Shown here one piece after another: positions 1 through 9,141 of a stretch of 64,000 nt of DNA. Where the stretch lies: positions 310,001 to 374,000 of the forward strand of contig NZ_JAVJSQ010000019.1 of NCBI RefSeq assembly GCF_040219335.1, in the 5' to 3' direction. A program made the translations under genes and the position numbers. Under the pieces are notes generated by a model. It worked only from the letters and a program-made list of their open reading frames with translations. It was not told where the DNA came from and did not search any database. Origin of the DNA: Gimesia sp. Lineage in GTDB: Bacteria > Planctomycetota > Planctomycetia > Planctomycetales > Planctomycetaceae. Each line of letters opens with the position of its first letter. Positions within the stretch are counted from its first letter, which is position 1.

Positions 1-1512
1 TCGTTTCGCTGCTTTGCCCTGCGCGACGGCCAGTGCGAGCGGAGTCGCCAGACCCAGGGCACAGGGACAGGTGACGATCAGCAGGGAGATCGCGTTCGCA
101 ACCGCGACATTCGCCCCGCTCGACCACCAGAGCCCCAGGCAGAGGAGCGACAACAGGATGACCGTGATCACGAACACGCCGGCAATCCGGTTGGCAAGTT
201 CGATCAGCGGGAGTTTGGAACTGACACCCAGTTCCACCAGGTTCATCAGACGTCCAATCCGAGTCTGTTCGCCTACGGACTGCACCTGCATCCGCAAGGG
301 AGAAGTCAGGTTGAGCGTGCCCGCGGTTACCTCTCCGCCGGTCAGCACTCTGCGGGGCCGCGACTCCCCGGTCAGGATCGATTCATCAACTGACGAGTCG
401 CCGGAGAGAATGACACCGTCTGCAGGAATTACGTCACCAGCGCGAACCTCCACCTCGTCTTCCACCTGCAGCACCTCAATCGGTACAGTCAGCACCTCAG
501 TTCCGGTGACGAGACGTGCATGGCGGGGCGTGAGGTTTTTCAGGAGCGAGAGCTGGCTCAACGCATGGTGTTGCTGTCGGAACTGAATGTAGCGGCCAAC
601 CAGCAGCAGAAAGATCAACACGGTCAGCGAGTCAAAATAGATCTCTCCACTACCCCGAATCGAATTAACCAGCCCCGCGATCCCACCGATGGTAATGCCC
701 AGAGCGACCGGCAGATCAATATGTGGAATCCGCGTCTTCAGCGCGAGCAAAGCGCCTTTGAAAAAGATCTGACCGGGCCAGAAGATCGAGACCAGTGCCA
801 GCCCGGCGCTCGTCCAGCGAAACAGATTCAAGTGTTCGGCAGACATGCCGGTAAACATACCTGCGTATAGGGCAAATGCGATCAGCATAACATTCCCGGC
901 ACAGGCACCAGCGATCCCCAGGCGAATCAGGTGTTTCCGGTTTTCCAGGCGATAGAGTCGCTCGGTTTCGTTGGGTTGAGCCGGGTGCGGTCGGTAGCCA
1001 AGCCGATCCAGCGTGCGGGCGATTTCGGACAGCGCGACGGCGTCCGGATTCCAGAAACAGTCCAGTGTCGCGGTGGTGAGATTCACCCGTGCATTGATCA
1101 CACCGGGCAGGAACTCGGGGAGTTTTTCAATTACAAACACGCAGGAGGCACAATGAATGCCTTCCAGGTGCAGCCGAATCCGATTCAGACCGGAATCCAA
1201 CTGGTGGGCGTAAAGCTCCAGGAACCGGGGGTGGTTCATCTCCTCGTAGGTCAGTTCCGATGGGCCCGCTGTTTTAGCTTCCGCAATTTCCTCCAGCAGA
1301 CGCGGGTCCATGTCCTGCAGTATCGCATAGGCGACTTCGCATCCCGCGCAGCAGAATTCCGGTCCGGAGCTGTGCTGACGCGATATAGGAATCGGCAGGT
1401 CACAGTGAATGCAGGTCCCCTGCCCACTTGACTGAGCTGTTTCGCTTCCGTCGATCTCATCGATCACCGGCGTGCGTTCAGGTTGGGAACGGGGACTGTT
1501 AATCGGAATCAC
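1..1512 (-). CDS. ccoI: Copper-translocating P-type ATPase CcoI/FixI (partial, 3' end outside window)
   Basis: About 504 residues are visible and the frame runs off the left edge, so the nucleotide-binding and phosphorylation domains are missing. The N-terminus has a Cys-rich segment (CIHC, then FCCAGC) typical of FixI/CcoI. A heavy-metal-associated domain with CASC follows, then membrane helices, the actuator loop with TGES near residue 380, and the CPC ion-binding motif with ALGLATP near residue 480. The family pumps copper needed to assemble cbb3 oxidase, which fits its place at the end of the cco operon. The proposed GTG start overlaps the upstream stop codon. No in-frame ATG occurs until about 60 codons later, which would remove the Cys-rich segment. 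Function confident; start moderate. Confidence 0.88.
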   Translation of the reverse strand, partial: MIPINSPRSQPERTPVIDEIDGSETAQSSGQGTCIHCDLPIPISRQHSSGPEFCCAGCEVAYAILQDMDPRLLEEIAEAKTAGPSELTYEEMNHPRFLELYAHQLDSGLNRIRLHLEGIHCASCVFVIEKLPEFLPGVINARVNLTTATLDCFWNPDAVALSEIARTLDRLGYRPHPAQPNETERLYRLENRKHLIRLGIAGACAGNVMLIAFALYAGMFTGMSAEHLNLFRWTSAGLALVSIFWPGQIFFKGALLALKTRIPHIDLPVALGITIGGIAGLVNSIRGSGEIYFDSLTVLIFLLLVGRYIQFRQQHHALSQLSLLKNLTPRHARLVTGTEVLTVPIEVLQVEDEVEVRAGDVIPADGVILSGDSSVDESILTGESRPRRVLTGGEVTAGTLNLTSPLRMQVQSVGEQTRIGRLMNLVELGVSSKLPLIELANRIAGVFVITVILLSLLCLGLWWSSGANVAVANAISLLIVTCPCALGLATPLALAVAQGKAAKR

Positions 1513-2293
1513 CTCGACGGCAACAGGGGAACGGTTGCTCTTTGAGCTGCTCTAATTGTTCTGTCTGGGAAGGCGATTCCAACTGTTGGTGCAGAGCCCC
1601 CATATCTGCCTGCGCCCGCACGCCCATCGTAAAGATACCACTGATAATTAACAGGCTGGCAATGAGCGTGTTACCCAGAGTGTTCCATTTCCTTGGAAAC
1701 CAGCGACTGGCCAGACTGGCGAGTGACAGCGCTGGTATTGTTCCCAGCCAGAAGGCGACCATCGTCAGTCCGCCGAGCAACGGTGTGCGAGCACTGACCG
1801 CCAGCAGCAGAAACGCGTATAACCAGCCACAGGGGAGGCAGGCCGTCATCAGACCGATGGACAGTGGTCGTAATACGTGCGGCAGTTGATGCACGCGTTT
1901 CACGAACTTCGTAAACACCCGGCCTACACGCGCTGTACCAAAATGGGGAATACTCCCGGTACGATAAATGGTCACCAGTGAGAACAGGCCAAACAGAATC
2001 ATGCCGGCACCGGTTACCAGTGCCGCCGCCTGTTGCAGACCAGCCAGTTGACCACCCGATTCCATCAGCCAGCCCAGGCTGCCTGCCACGAGGCCCAGTA
2101 GTGCATATCCCAGCAGACGGCCACAATGATAGCAGCTTTCGTAAATCAGGGAAGAATGCGCGCCTGATTCAGGGGAGCGATTCGTCGCCAGCAGCATCAA
2201 TGGTCCACACATGCCGACACAATGTCCGCTGCCGGCTATGCTGGCGACGAAGATGGTCGCCAGGAGTGGAATGATCGTCTGCAGGTCTGACAT
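1499..2293 (-). CDS. DsbD_2/TauE-SafE-like membrane protein of the cbb3 cluster
   Basis: A 264-residue integral membrane protein with about six hydrophobic segments. The first contains GHCVGMCGP, the signature of the DsbD_2 (cytochrome c biogenesis transmembrane, formerly 'sulfite exporter TauE-like') proteins that accompany ccoGHIS genes. A second Cys-containing segment, TACLPCGWLYAF, lies near residue 155. Its place between ccoH and ccoI suggests a role in metal or thiol handling during oxidase assembly; the substrate cannot be read from sequence. The stop overlaps the proposed ccoI start, which implies translational coupling. Confidence 0.8.
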   Translation of the reverse strand: MSDLQTIIPLLATIFVASIAGSGHCVGMCGPLMLLATNRSPESGAHSSLIYESCYHCGRLLGYALLGLVAGSLGWLMESGGQLAGLQQAAALVTGAGMILFGLFSLVTIYRTGSIPHFGTARVGRVFTKFVKRVHQLPHVLRPLSIGLMTACLPCGWLYAFLLLAVSARTPLLGGLTMVAFWLGTIPALSLASLASRWFPRKWNTLGNTLIASLLIISGIFTMGVRAQADMGALHQQLESPSQTEQLEQLKEQPFPCCRRGDSD

Positions 2294-2312
2294 ACTTTGT
2301 CCCGCACTTCGG

Positions 2313-2915
2313 TTAAAGTTGGTGATTTCTTGAGTTGTTGGCAGGTGTAGTCGCTACGGCCTGAAATTCTCCCGAATCTTTCAGACGAAACTGTTTCTTC
2401 TCCTGGAAATGACGGGGGTCCCCGGCGGTCTTCAATGAGAGTTCCCACAGTCCGGAACGCTGCAGCGGCGCGACGGCCGTGTAGTTGCCGGGCCCCTGTT
2501 CTTTAAAACGGAGCTTGAAGACATCGCCGCCTCGTGCGTGGTGAAAAATCTCTCCACTCAACTGACAGCCGCTGACGGGCTTGCCGTCTGGTCCTGCCAA
2601 CTGGATGGTCAGCAGCCGTTCGCCCATCAGTCCCTGCGGTTTGCCCAGGTCAAGACGCGTCGTCCACCCCAGGGCATCACTGGCTGCCTGGCGCTCCCGC
2701 TGTTGATCCCAGGAGATGGCTTGTTCGTAGTAGCCTTCGACAATCACATTCGAAGGATCGCTGGTCGCCAGGAACACAGCAACGCCCGAGAGCACGATCT
2801 GCAGACCGAGGAAACCCAAGATAACGCCGCCCCACTTCCAGCGGGCCAGGGTTTCTGCGGACTCGTCATTCTCAATGTTTTCGGGTTCGTTGGTTACGGG
2901 CCGAGAATCTGACAT
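2313..2915 (-). CDS. ccoH: FixH/CcoH family cbb3 oxidase assembly protein
   Basis: A 200-residue protein with a polar N-terminus, one membrane helix (about residues 28-50) and a periplasmic domain. The motif VEGYYEQAISWDQ is the FixH hallmark. FixH/CcoH proteins help assemble or stabilise the cbb3 oxidase. The start overlaps the end of ccoG by 22 bases, so the two are probably translated together. Confidence 0.85.
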   Translation of the reverse strand: MSDSRPVTNEPENIENDESAETLARWKWGGVILGFLGLQIVLSGVAVFLATSDPSNVIVEGYYEQAISWDQQRERQAASDALGWTTRLDLGKPQGLMGERLLTIQLAGPDGKPVSGCQLSGEIFHHARGGDVFKLRFKEQGPGNYTAVAPLQRSGLWELSLKTAGDPRHFQEKKQFRLKDSGEFQAVATTPANNSRNHQL

Positions 2916-4270
2916 GTGACCCTCCTTTCATCTGCCTGGTTTTGTGACTGAATCGAGAGCTCAACTTCCCGCAAGCCTGCGACAAACGATTTGCGCGGCG
3001 CCGATACCAGCATGGGGATAGTCTTGGTATCCCGTGCTTTGAGCTGGGGAGAACCGATCAGTTCCATGGTAACATCGGGGGCGTCGAGTACTTTGATTGT
3101 GTATTCATCCGGTTGATCCGTGCGGTTGACCAGCTTCAACTGCAGGTTGTTCTCAACCTGGTCGTCTTCGGTCACGATAAAGGGATTGCCATAATTACGC
3201 ATGATGGTGATATCGAACGATTTCTTGTTCAGCAGTGTGATGGTAAAGGCAGAGACCGACAACAGCAGCAGTAAAGGATAGATAATCACGCGTGGCCGCA
3301 GTTTCTTCGTCGGCTGACCATCGATTTCATCCTGGCAGGAATAGCGGACCAGACCCAGCGGACGATCGACTTTGACCATGATTTCGTCACAGGCATCCAT
3401 ACACTGCGTGCAGTGCAGACACTCCATCTGCAGACCATCGCGAATGTCAATGCCGGTAGGACAGGCCTGCACGCACTGGCCACAGTCGATACAGTCCCCC
3501 TTGGGAGTCGGATCCGTTTTACTGATCTTACCTCGCGGTTCGCCCCGCTGGGGATCATAACTGACAATCAGCGACCGTCTATCCAGCAGTACCGATTGAA
3601 AACGACCATAGGGACAGGCAATCGTACAGAGCTGCTCGCGGAAAAACGAGAAGTTAAACATCATCAGAACGACCGTAGAGGTCATCACCAGGAACCCGGT
3701 AGGATGCGTAAACGGCGACTGACGTACCCAGTGCTGCAGCTCACTCACGCTGACGAAGTAAGCCAGGAACGTATGCGCTAATATCATGGAGATAATCAGG
3801 TACGCACCATACATCATGACCCGTCGAATCAGCGGGACCGGTTTTCGGGGCTTACCGCCATGACCGGTGGTGCCACAGAACAGGCGTTCGATGGGACGGT
3901 AAACGAATTCCAGATAAATCGTCTGGGGACAGGCCCAGCCACACCACACCCGGCCAAACAGTGCCGTCAGCAGGAAGATTGACAGGAAGACCGAGATCAT
4001 GAAAAAGGCAAGCAACAACGTATCGGTCGGCAGGAACGTAAACCCGAAAATTGTAAATTCCCGTCGGGTGATATTCAGAAAGATCGCCGGCCGCGAATTG
4101 ACCTGCAGATGAGGCAGGACAATGAACAGCACAATCAGGAAGTAGCCGACAATCCGCCGGCGATTCCAGAATTTCCCCTTGAACAGCCGGGGATACATCC
4201 AGCGACGTGAACCGTCTTTTTCCAGTGTGGATAAAACGTGCTCTTCGGGTTCCAGGACTTGGTCACTCAT
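2894..4270 (-). CDS. ccoG: Cytochrome c oxidase accessory protein CcoG (RdxA/FixG), polyferredoxin
   Basis: A 458-residue membrane iron-sulfur protein. Hydrophobic segments lie near residues 40-55, 80-105, 155-175 and 190-210. CGWACP (near 110) and CTIACPYGR (near 215) sit next to membrane segments. A dicluster ferredoxin region follows (CIDCGQCVQACPTG near 260 and CLHCTQCMDAC near 285), then a membrane anchor and an Ig-like C-terminal domain (FixG_C). CcoG family members are implicated in copper reduction during cbb3 assembly. It lies directly after ccoP in the operon. Confidence 0.92.
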   Translation of the reverse strand: MSDQVLEPEEHVLSTLEKDGSRRWMYPRLFKGKFWNRRRIVGYFLIVLFIVLPHLQVNSRPAIFLNITRREFTIFGFTFLPTDTLLLAFFMISVFLSIFLLTALFGRVWCGWACPQTIYLEFVYRPIERLFCGTTGHGGKPRKPVPLIRRVMMYGAYLIISMILAHTFLAYFVSVSELQHWVRQSPFTHPTGFLVMTSTVVLMMFNFSFFREQLCTIACPYGRFQSVLLDRRSLIVSYDPQRGEPRGKISKTDPTPKGDCIDCGQCVQACPTGIDIRDGLQMECLHCTQCMDACDEIMVKVDRPLGLVRYSCQDEIDGQPTKKLRPRVIIYPLLLLLSVSAFTITLLNKKSFDITIMRNYGNPFIVTEDDQVENNLQLKLVNRTDQPDEYTIKVLDAPDVTMELIGSPQLKARDTKTIPMLVSAPRKSFVAGLREVELSIQSQNQADERRVTCQILGP

Positions 4271-4304
4271 CAGGGTTCACCATATCACATTCTTTTAAAA
4301 CTTC

Positions 4305-4967
4305 TCAAGACTCCGGCTGTTTTGTGGCAGCGTCCTGCTCCGCCTTAGGGGCAGATTCAGTATCAGACTTCCCCTCCGCGGCAGCGGGCGCTTGCCAGGG
4401 GCCGATTTTTTTGGCATTCGGTTCAGGTGGCTTCCCGGTTCCTTCCGGTAGAGACCCCTGCAGACTGGCTACATAGGATGCGACCAGCACGATTTCGTTG
4501 GGATGCAGTCGGTTTCCCCAGGCGGGCATTGCCTGACCGTTGGCCCCCTTTTCGACCACCGTGGCGATGTCACCGATCTCTTTGACGTGAATCCAGTAAT
4601 CATCGGTCAGATTCGGGCCGACTTTTCCTTCAGCTTTCTCTGCATGGCAGGCCACGCAGTGCATCTGAAACACACTTTCACCCACCTTGAGCCATTTCGG
4701 GTCATCCTTGTATTTATAGACTGTCGCTGAATTCAGCTGCAGTTCACCGATTTCTGCGAACTGCAGCCGCAGGTTGTCGGCGACTTCTTCTTTGTACTGA
4801 TCGTAGATCGACCGACCGGGAACGCCGGATTCATAGTAGAGCCAGTAGGGAAACGCAAAAAAGATGCATCCCCAGAACAGCATGATCCACCAGCCCGGCA
4901 TCGGGTTATCGTATTCCTGAATTCCGTCGTAGTTATGTGTAGTTAACTGGTCTTTTTCAGACATCAT
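4305..4967 (-). CDS. ccoP: cbb3-type cytochrome oxidase subunit III (CcoP), single heme c
   Basis: A 220-residue protein. The N-terminus matches the CcoP anchor (YDGIQEYDNPMPGWW, then one membrane helix at about residues 27-45). A single cytochrome c domain follows, with CVACH near residue 104 and a likely axial Met in QAMPAWG. Proteobacterial CcoP carries two hemes c; here only one CXXCH is present and the tail is a Pro/Ala/Lys-rich linker. It passes electrons to CcoO/CcoN. Start could be either of two adjacent ATGs. Confidence 0.9.
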   Translation of the reverse strand: MMSEKDQLTTHNYDGIQEYDNPMPGWWIMLFWGCIFFAFPYWLYYESGVPGRSIYDQYKEEVADNLRLQFAEIGELQLNSATVYKYKDDPKWLKVGESVFQMHCVACHAEKAEGKVGPNLTDDYWIHVKEIGDIATVVEKGANGQAMPAWGNRLHPNEIVLVASYVASLQGSLPEGTGKPPEPNAKKIGPWQAPAAAEGKSDTESAPKAEQDAATKQPES

Positions 4968-4982
4968 TGTCTCCGAATCTGG

Positions 4983-5141
4983 TTAGTCGTCCGAAAGCGG
5001 AATTTCTGATTGATGTTTAATCTCTGCTTTGCTGGTCAGTGCGACCTTGATACCCACCAGGGCGAACGCTACCAGGAACAGCACGAGTGCGATTTCGGCA
5101 CAGAAATCATAATTTAACAGACGCATGACTTCTTTGATCAT
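4983..5141 (-). CDS. ccoQ: Small cbb3 oxidase subunit CcoQ/FixQ
   Basis: A 52-residue ORF between ccoNO and ccoP, starting MIKEVMRLLNYDF. It has one hydrophobic helix (about residues 15-34) followed by a short polar tail. Size, topology and position match CcoQ, a small subunit that stabilises the CcoP association. It starts 5 bases after the ccoNO stop, which implies coupling. Sequence conservation in this family is low, so the call rests on context and topology. Confidence 0.75.
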   Translation of the reverse strand: MIKEVMRLLNYDFCAEIALVLFLVAFALVGIKVALTSKAEIKHQSEIPLSDD

Positions 5142-5146
5142 GATAA

Positions 5147-7447
5147 TTACCTCGTTGACGCTGGTTCTGCCTGCGCGGTCTTATTATCGGCCGCAGGCGC
5201 GGGTTCAGCGGATGGATTCGGGGATTTCGGAGTCTTGAACAGGTCCGTTCCCAGACGCTGCAGGTAGGCGATCAGCGCGACGACCTGTTTGTCTTCCAGG
5301 CCCGAGGGCCCTTTCTGACGTTCAATGTCATCAGCGATTGCTTTCGCCTGTTTCTTCGCGAGTGCGATGGAATCGCTCAAGGCGGCTTTGTCATAAGGTG
5401 CTCCCAGGTAGGAAGCAGCCCAGACGCGGTCCGGAATCGTCTTGAAGTTCAACTTGCGTTTTTCCAGCCATGGATAGGGTGGCATGATCGAACCTTTGGT
5501 CATCTTTTCCGGATCGCGGAAATGAATCAGATGCCAGAGGTTGGACTGCTTGCCCCCTTCGCGTGCCAGGTCGGGACCAATACGACGCGAACCCCACTGG
5601 AATGGATGGTCATAAACGAATTCACCCGGTTTGGAATATTCACCATATCGCTTGGTCTCTGCCAGCATGGGACGAATCATCTGCGAATGACAGTTGTAAC
5701 AACCTTCCGCGACGTAGATATCCCGTCCGGCTAACTCCAGTGGTGTGTAAGGTGTCACCGTCGCGATGGTCGGTACGTTGGACCGGATCAGGAAGGTCGG
5801 AATGATTTCGAACAGCGATGCAGCCACCACAGCGATGATCACCCAGATGGTCATCAGGCGGGGGAGCCGTTCCCAGCGACGGTGCCACGCGAGTTGCTCG
5901 AACACATCCAGCTTCTTGGCGACTTCCAGCACGCCCGACAGGCGAGACTTGGGAGCCGGGTCGTCATCGTAATGCGGTTCCAGCGCGGGAGCGTAATGTT
6001 CAACTTCTTCGTAGTTCGCAGGACGTCTTTTCCAGGTCTGGAAGAAGTTGTAGCTCAGCAGCAGTGCCCCGGAGAGATAAACCACCCCGCCGACTGCGCG
6101 GATCAGGTATAACGGAATCAGCACGCGAACCGTTTCTACGAAGTTGGGATAAGCCAGCTGACCGGTATCGGTAATGGCCCGCCACATCAGTCCCTGCGTC
6201 AGCCCCGCAACGTAGATCGGGAAGATATACAGCAGGATCCCCACGGTTCCCAGCCAGAAATGCAGGTTTGCCAACCGCGTGCTGTAGAGTTCGGTCTGGA
6301 ACAGACGTGGCAGCAGCCAGTACATCATGCCGAAAGTCATGAACCCGTTCCAGCCCAGTGCGCCCGCATGTACGTGGGCGATGGTCCAGTCGGTGTAGTG
6401 TGACAGAGCATTCACAGATTTGATCGACAGCACGGGACCTTCAAAAGTCGACATCCCGTAAAAGGTGATCCCGACCACGAAGAATTTGAGCACCGGATCG
6501 GAAGTCACTTTCTGCCAGGCCCCGCGCAGGGTCAGCAGTCCGTTGATCATCCCGCCCCAGGAAGGCATCCAGAGCATGATCGAAAACAGCATGCCGAGGG
6601 TCGAAGCCCATTGAGGCAGCGCCGTGTAGTGCAGGTGATGCGGACCTGCCCAGATATAAATGAAGACCAGCGACCAGAAGTGCAGAATACTTAACTTGTA
6701 TGAGAAGATCGGTCGGTTTGCCGCCTTGGGCAGGAAGTAATACATCAGCCCCAGGAACGGCGTTGTCAGGAAGAAGGCCACCGCGTTATGCCCGTACCAC
6801 CACTGCATAAAAGCATCCTGCACTCCGGCATAGACGGAATAGCTCTTGAACAGGCCAATCGGTACGACCAGGTTGTTGAACACATGCAGTAGCGCGACAG
6901 TCACAATCGTGGCGATGTAGAACCAGAGGGCTACATACATGTGCCGTTCGCGTCGACGGGCCAGTGTCATAAAGAAGTTCACACCAAAGAAACCGACCCA
7001 GACCACGGCGATCGCCAGGTCGATAGGCCATTCCAGCTCGGCGTATTCCTTACTCTGCGTGATGCCCAAAGGCAGAGTAAGTGCGGCTGCCAGGATGATC
7101 AACTGCCAGCCCCAGAAATGCAGACGCGACAACATGTCGCTCCACATGCGGGCCCTGCACAGACGCTGCGTCGAATAATAGACGGCGGTGAAGATGGCGT
7201 TGCCGGCAAAGGCAAAGATGGCTGCGTTCGTATGCAGCGGTCGCAGGCGGCCAAAAGTGATGAAGTCTAGCCCCAGGTTCACGGAAGGAAACGCGAGTTC
7301 GGTCGCAATAACGATCCCCACCAGAAAGGCGACTACTCCCCACACCAGTGTCGCCAGGGCAAACATCCGGGAAATCTGGTCATCGTAAACAAACTTTTCC
7401 AGATTACTGTCCTGAGTGGCGTTTTCTAAAGTCGTTTCAGCCGACAC
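5147..7447 (-). CDS. ccoNO: cbb3-type cytochrome c oxidase, fused subunits I and II (CcoN-CcoO)
   Basis: A 766-residue fusion. Residues 1 to about 475 form the CcoN heme-copper core, with many helices and the expected histidines: WWYGHNAV near 220, GPHHLHY near 270 and AHVHAGALGW near 360. A soluble linker and another helix lead into a CcoO-like domain with the heme c motif CYNCH at residues 583-587, followed by SQMIRPM, RIGPDLAREGG and IMPPYPWL. The complex reduces O2 to water and pumps protons, usually at low oxygen. The start is GTG, with a strong GAGGAG ribosome-binding site about six bases upstream. It is first in the ccoNO-Q-P-G-H-DsbD_2-I operon. Confidence 0.95.
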   Translation of the reverse strand: MSAETTLENATQDSNLEKFVYDDQISRMFALATLVWGVVAFLVGIVIATELAFPSVNLGLDFITFGRLRPLHTNAAIFAFAGNAIFTAVYYSTQRLCRARMWSDMLSRLHFWGWQLIILAAALTLPLGITQSKEYAELEWPIDLAIAVVWVGFFGVNFFMTLARRRERHMYVALWFYIATIVTVALLHVFNNLVVPIGLFKSYSVYAGVQDAFMQWWYGHNAVAFFLTTPFLGLMYYFLPKAANRPIFSYKLSILHFWSLVFIYIWAGPHHLHYTALPQWASTLGMLFSIMLWMPSWGGMINGLLTLRGAWQKVTSDPVLKFFVVGITFYGMSTFEGPVLSIKSVNALSHYTDWTIAHVHAGALGWNGFMTFGMMYWLLPRLFQTELYSTRLANLHFWLGTVGILLYIFPIYVAGLTQGLMWRAITDTGQLAYPNFVETVRVLIPLYLIRAVGGVVYLSGALLLSYNFFQTWKRRPANYEEVEHYAPALEPHYDDDPAPKSRLSGVLEVAKKLDVFEQLAWHRRWERLPRLMTIWVIIAVVAASLFEIIPTFLIRSNVPTIATVTPYTPLELAGRDIYVAEGCYNCHSQMIRPMLAETKRYGEYSKPGEFVYDHPFQWGSRRIGPDLAREGGKQSNLWHLIHFRDPEKMTKGSIMPPYPWLEKRKLNFKTIPDRVWAASYLGAPYDKAALSDSIALAKKQAKAIADDIERQKGPSGLEDKQVVALIAYLQRLGTDLFKTPKSPNPSAEPAPAADNKTAQAEPASTR

Positions 7448-7857
7448 GGTTGCTCCTCTGCTCCTGAAAACAATGCGAACGCTTGATTATAATTGATAGA
7501 TGTCTATGAGAACTACATATCTGAAACATGGGCAAAAAAATAACTGCCCTGAAACAGGCGTCTCTGTGCTTTAGTTTAGATGTTTGACCTAAGTCCTTTG
7601 AGGGGAATGCCTCACATCTGTTCGTGGCAAACAGCACAACCCCGTCAGTGTGAAACCTTGCGGTTGTCGATTTTACTTTTTTATGAAATTCGTTCCAGAA
7701 TATTTTTCGACCTCACGCGCGAATTCTATGAGTGGCGAAATAGAAATAACAGATATAAATGTCGTATTTGGTGTCGAAGTCTCACGAAAAAGAAAAATCG
7801 CATTCGACAGATTCGGTTTTTCTCATAATCGATAATCAAGGATTCAAGGAAATAGAA
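7448..7857. promoter_or_regulatory. Divergent intergenic region between ccoNO and a secreted-protein gene
   Basis: This 410-base AT-richer gap must hold promoters for both flanking genes. A TATAAT-like hexamer occurs on both strands around 7486-7493, about 40 bases before the ccoNO start, but no convincing -35 partner is seen. The segment 7483-7496 resembles half of an FNR-type site (TTGAT then four bases), but the second half matches only 3 of 5 bases. No supported ORF. Confidence 0.35.
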
Positions 7858-8982
7858 ATGGATATCAAGCTGATGTGTGGTGCCGGGGTGGCACTGCTCT
7901 TCAATCTGCTGACTGTATCGACTCAAGCTGACGAGCCGACACTCTTCGATTCACCCGATATTGAGCTGGTAAGTGCATCTGCAGAACCTGCTGAATTACA
8001 GCTGTCGGGGGCAGAAACGGAAGTTGGCGTGACACCGGATGCCGTCTTTACCGCGTATGAAGTCATTCCAGAGGCAGCCCCCTGCCAGACCTGCCAGTCA
8101 GATTGTGGCTGTCAGCAGTTCTGCCAGTGCGATTCCTGCCAGGGCTGCACACTCTGCGACCGCATTCCCCTGCTCAACCGTTTTCCCAGTGATCCCTGCT
8201 TCAAACACTGGGTGATGCCCGTCAGTAACCCTGTCTGGTCAATCGACCCACGTTCCCTGACCTACGTCCGTGGTGTGTTCGTCAATCAGATGATCGACTC
8301 GCAGACCCCCGTACTGGGAGCCGGCGACCTGCAGGTTTATGCTCTGCAGCTGGGAATCGCCTTAAATGAGCGTCTCTCGATCATCGCTGTCAAAGATGGA
8401 TTCAATACGTTACAGACACGCGGCGTCGGTAATGCACACGGCTGGGCTGATATTGCCGCTGGTGTGAAATATGTGCTGATCCGGGATGTCGATAATCAGT
8501 TCCTGCTCTCCACCGGGATTATCTACGAAGCCCACAACGGCAGCACCCGTGTCTTTCAGGGGAACGGCCAGGGCATCTGGAACCCCTTCCTGACCGGGGG
8601 TAAGGAACTGTGCAACGGCGGACACTTCATTGCCAACGCCGGTTTCCATCTCCCTGCAGATGACTTCGATAATTCCACCTCATTCTGGTACAGCCTGCAC
8701 TATGATCATCCGCTGACCGAAAAACTCTCCGCTCTGGCCGAAATGAACGGCATCGTCTACACGAAAAGTGGTGGTGCTCTGCCGGTCAACTTCGAAGGGG
8801 GCGACTGGATCAACCTGGGCTCATCAAACGTAGCGGGTAACGATGTGATCACCATGGCCTTTGGTGCTGACTACAAAATCAACGAGTGTCTCTCGTTTGC
8901 CGGTGTCTGGGAATTCCCTGTGACCGAACGCAAAGATCTGCTCGACAGCCGTACCACGGTTACACTCACACTCACCTTCTAA
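7858..8982 (+). CDS. Secreted protein with Cys-rich N-terminal segment and outer-membrane-barrel-like domain
   Basis: A 374-residue protein from the ATG that follows a GGA ribosome-binding site and opens a signal peptide (cleavage near TQADEP). Residues about 76-101 hold nine cysteines in short spacings (CQTCQSDCGC and similar). The remaining 270 residues alternate polar and hydrophobic positions, are rich in aromatic and Gly residues, and end in Phe (LTLTF), as expected of an outer-membrane beta-barrel. I do not recognise a named family; a barrel porin or transporter-like protein is an inference. An upstream in-frame start would add 33 residues before the signal peptide and is unlikely. Confidence 0.6.
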   Translation: MDIKLMCGAGVALLFNLLTVSTQADEPTLFDSPDIELVSASAEPAELQLSGAETEVGVTPDAVFTAYEVIPEAAPCQTCQSDCGCQQFCQCDSCQGCTLCDRIPLLNRFPSDPCFKHWVMPVSNPVWSIDPRSLTYVRGVFVNQMIDSQTPVLGAGDLQVYALQLGIALNERLSIIAVKDGFNTLQTRGVGNAHGWADIAAGVKYVLIRDVDNQFLLSTGIIYEAHNGSTRVFQGNGQGIWNPFLTGGKELCNGGHFIANAGFHLPADDFDNSTSFWYSLHYDHPLTEKLSALAEMNGIVYTKSGGALPVNFEGGDWINLGSSNVAGNDVITMAFGADYKINECLSFAGVWEFPVTERKDLLDSRTTVTLTLTF

Positions 8983-9073
8983 TTACGATAACAGTGATTA
9001 CATAAGCGCCAGATATACCGGGAAAGGAGGTCCTGTATCGCATTAACGGACAATAGACTAGTTTAAACGACAG

Positions 9074-9113
9074 CAGGTTCGCAAATGGGGGGTCATTTGC
9101 GAACCTGTTTGTT
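9074..9113 (+). terminator. Strong rho-independent-like hairpin
   Basis: A perfect 14-base inverted repeat (9074-9087 with 9094-9107) surrounds a six-base loop, GGGGGT, and is followed by TTTGTTTG. It lies between convergent genes, 92 bases after the secreted-protein stop and 35 bases before the DUF1501 stop on the other strand. It probably ends the plus-strand transcript and may also block the opposing one. Confidence 0.75.
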
Positions 9114-9141
9114 TGCGCTTGTCAGTATTGTCTCTGTGAAA

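Noticed and set aside
7483-7496. FNR/ANR-type box upstream of ccoNO
   Set aside because: The left half matches, but the right half matches only 3 of 5 bases, and its distance from the start would overlap the -10 region rather than the activation position.
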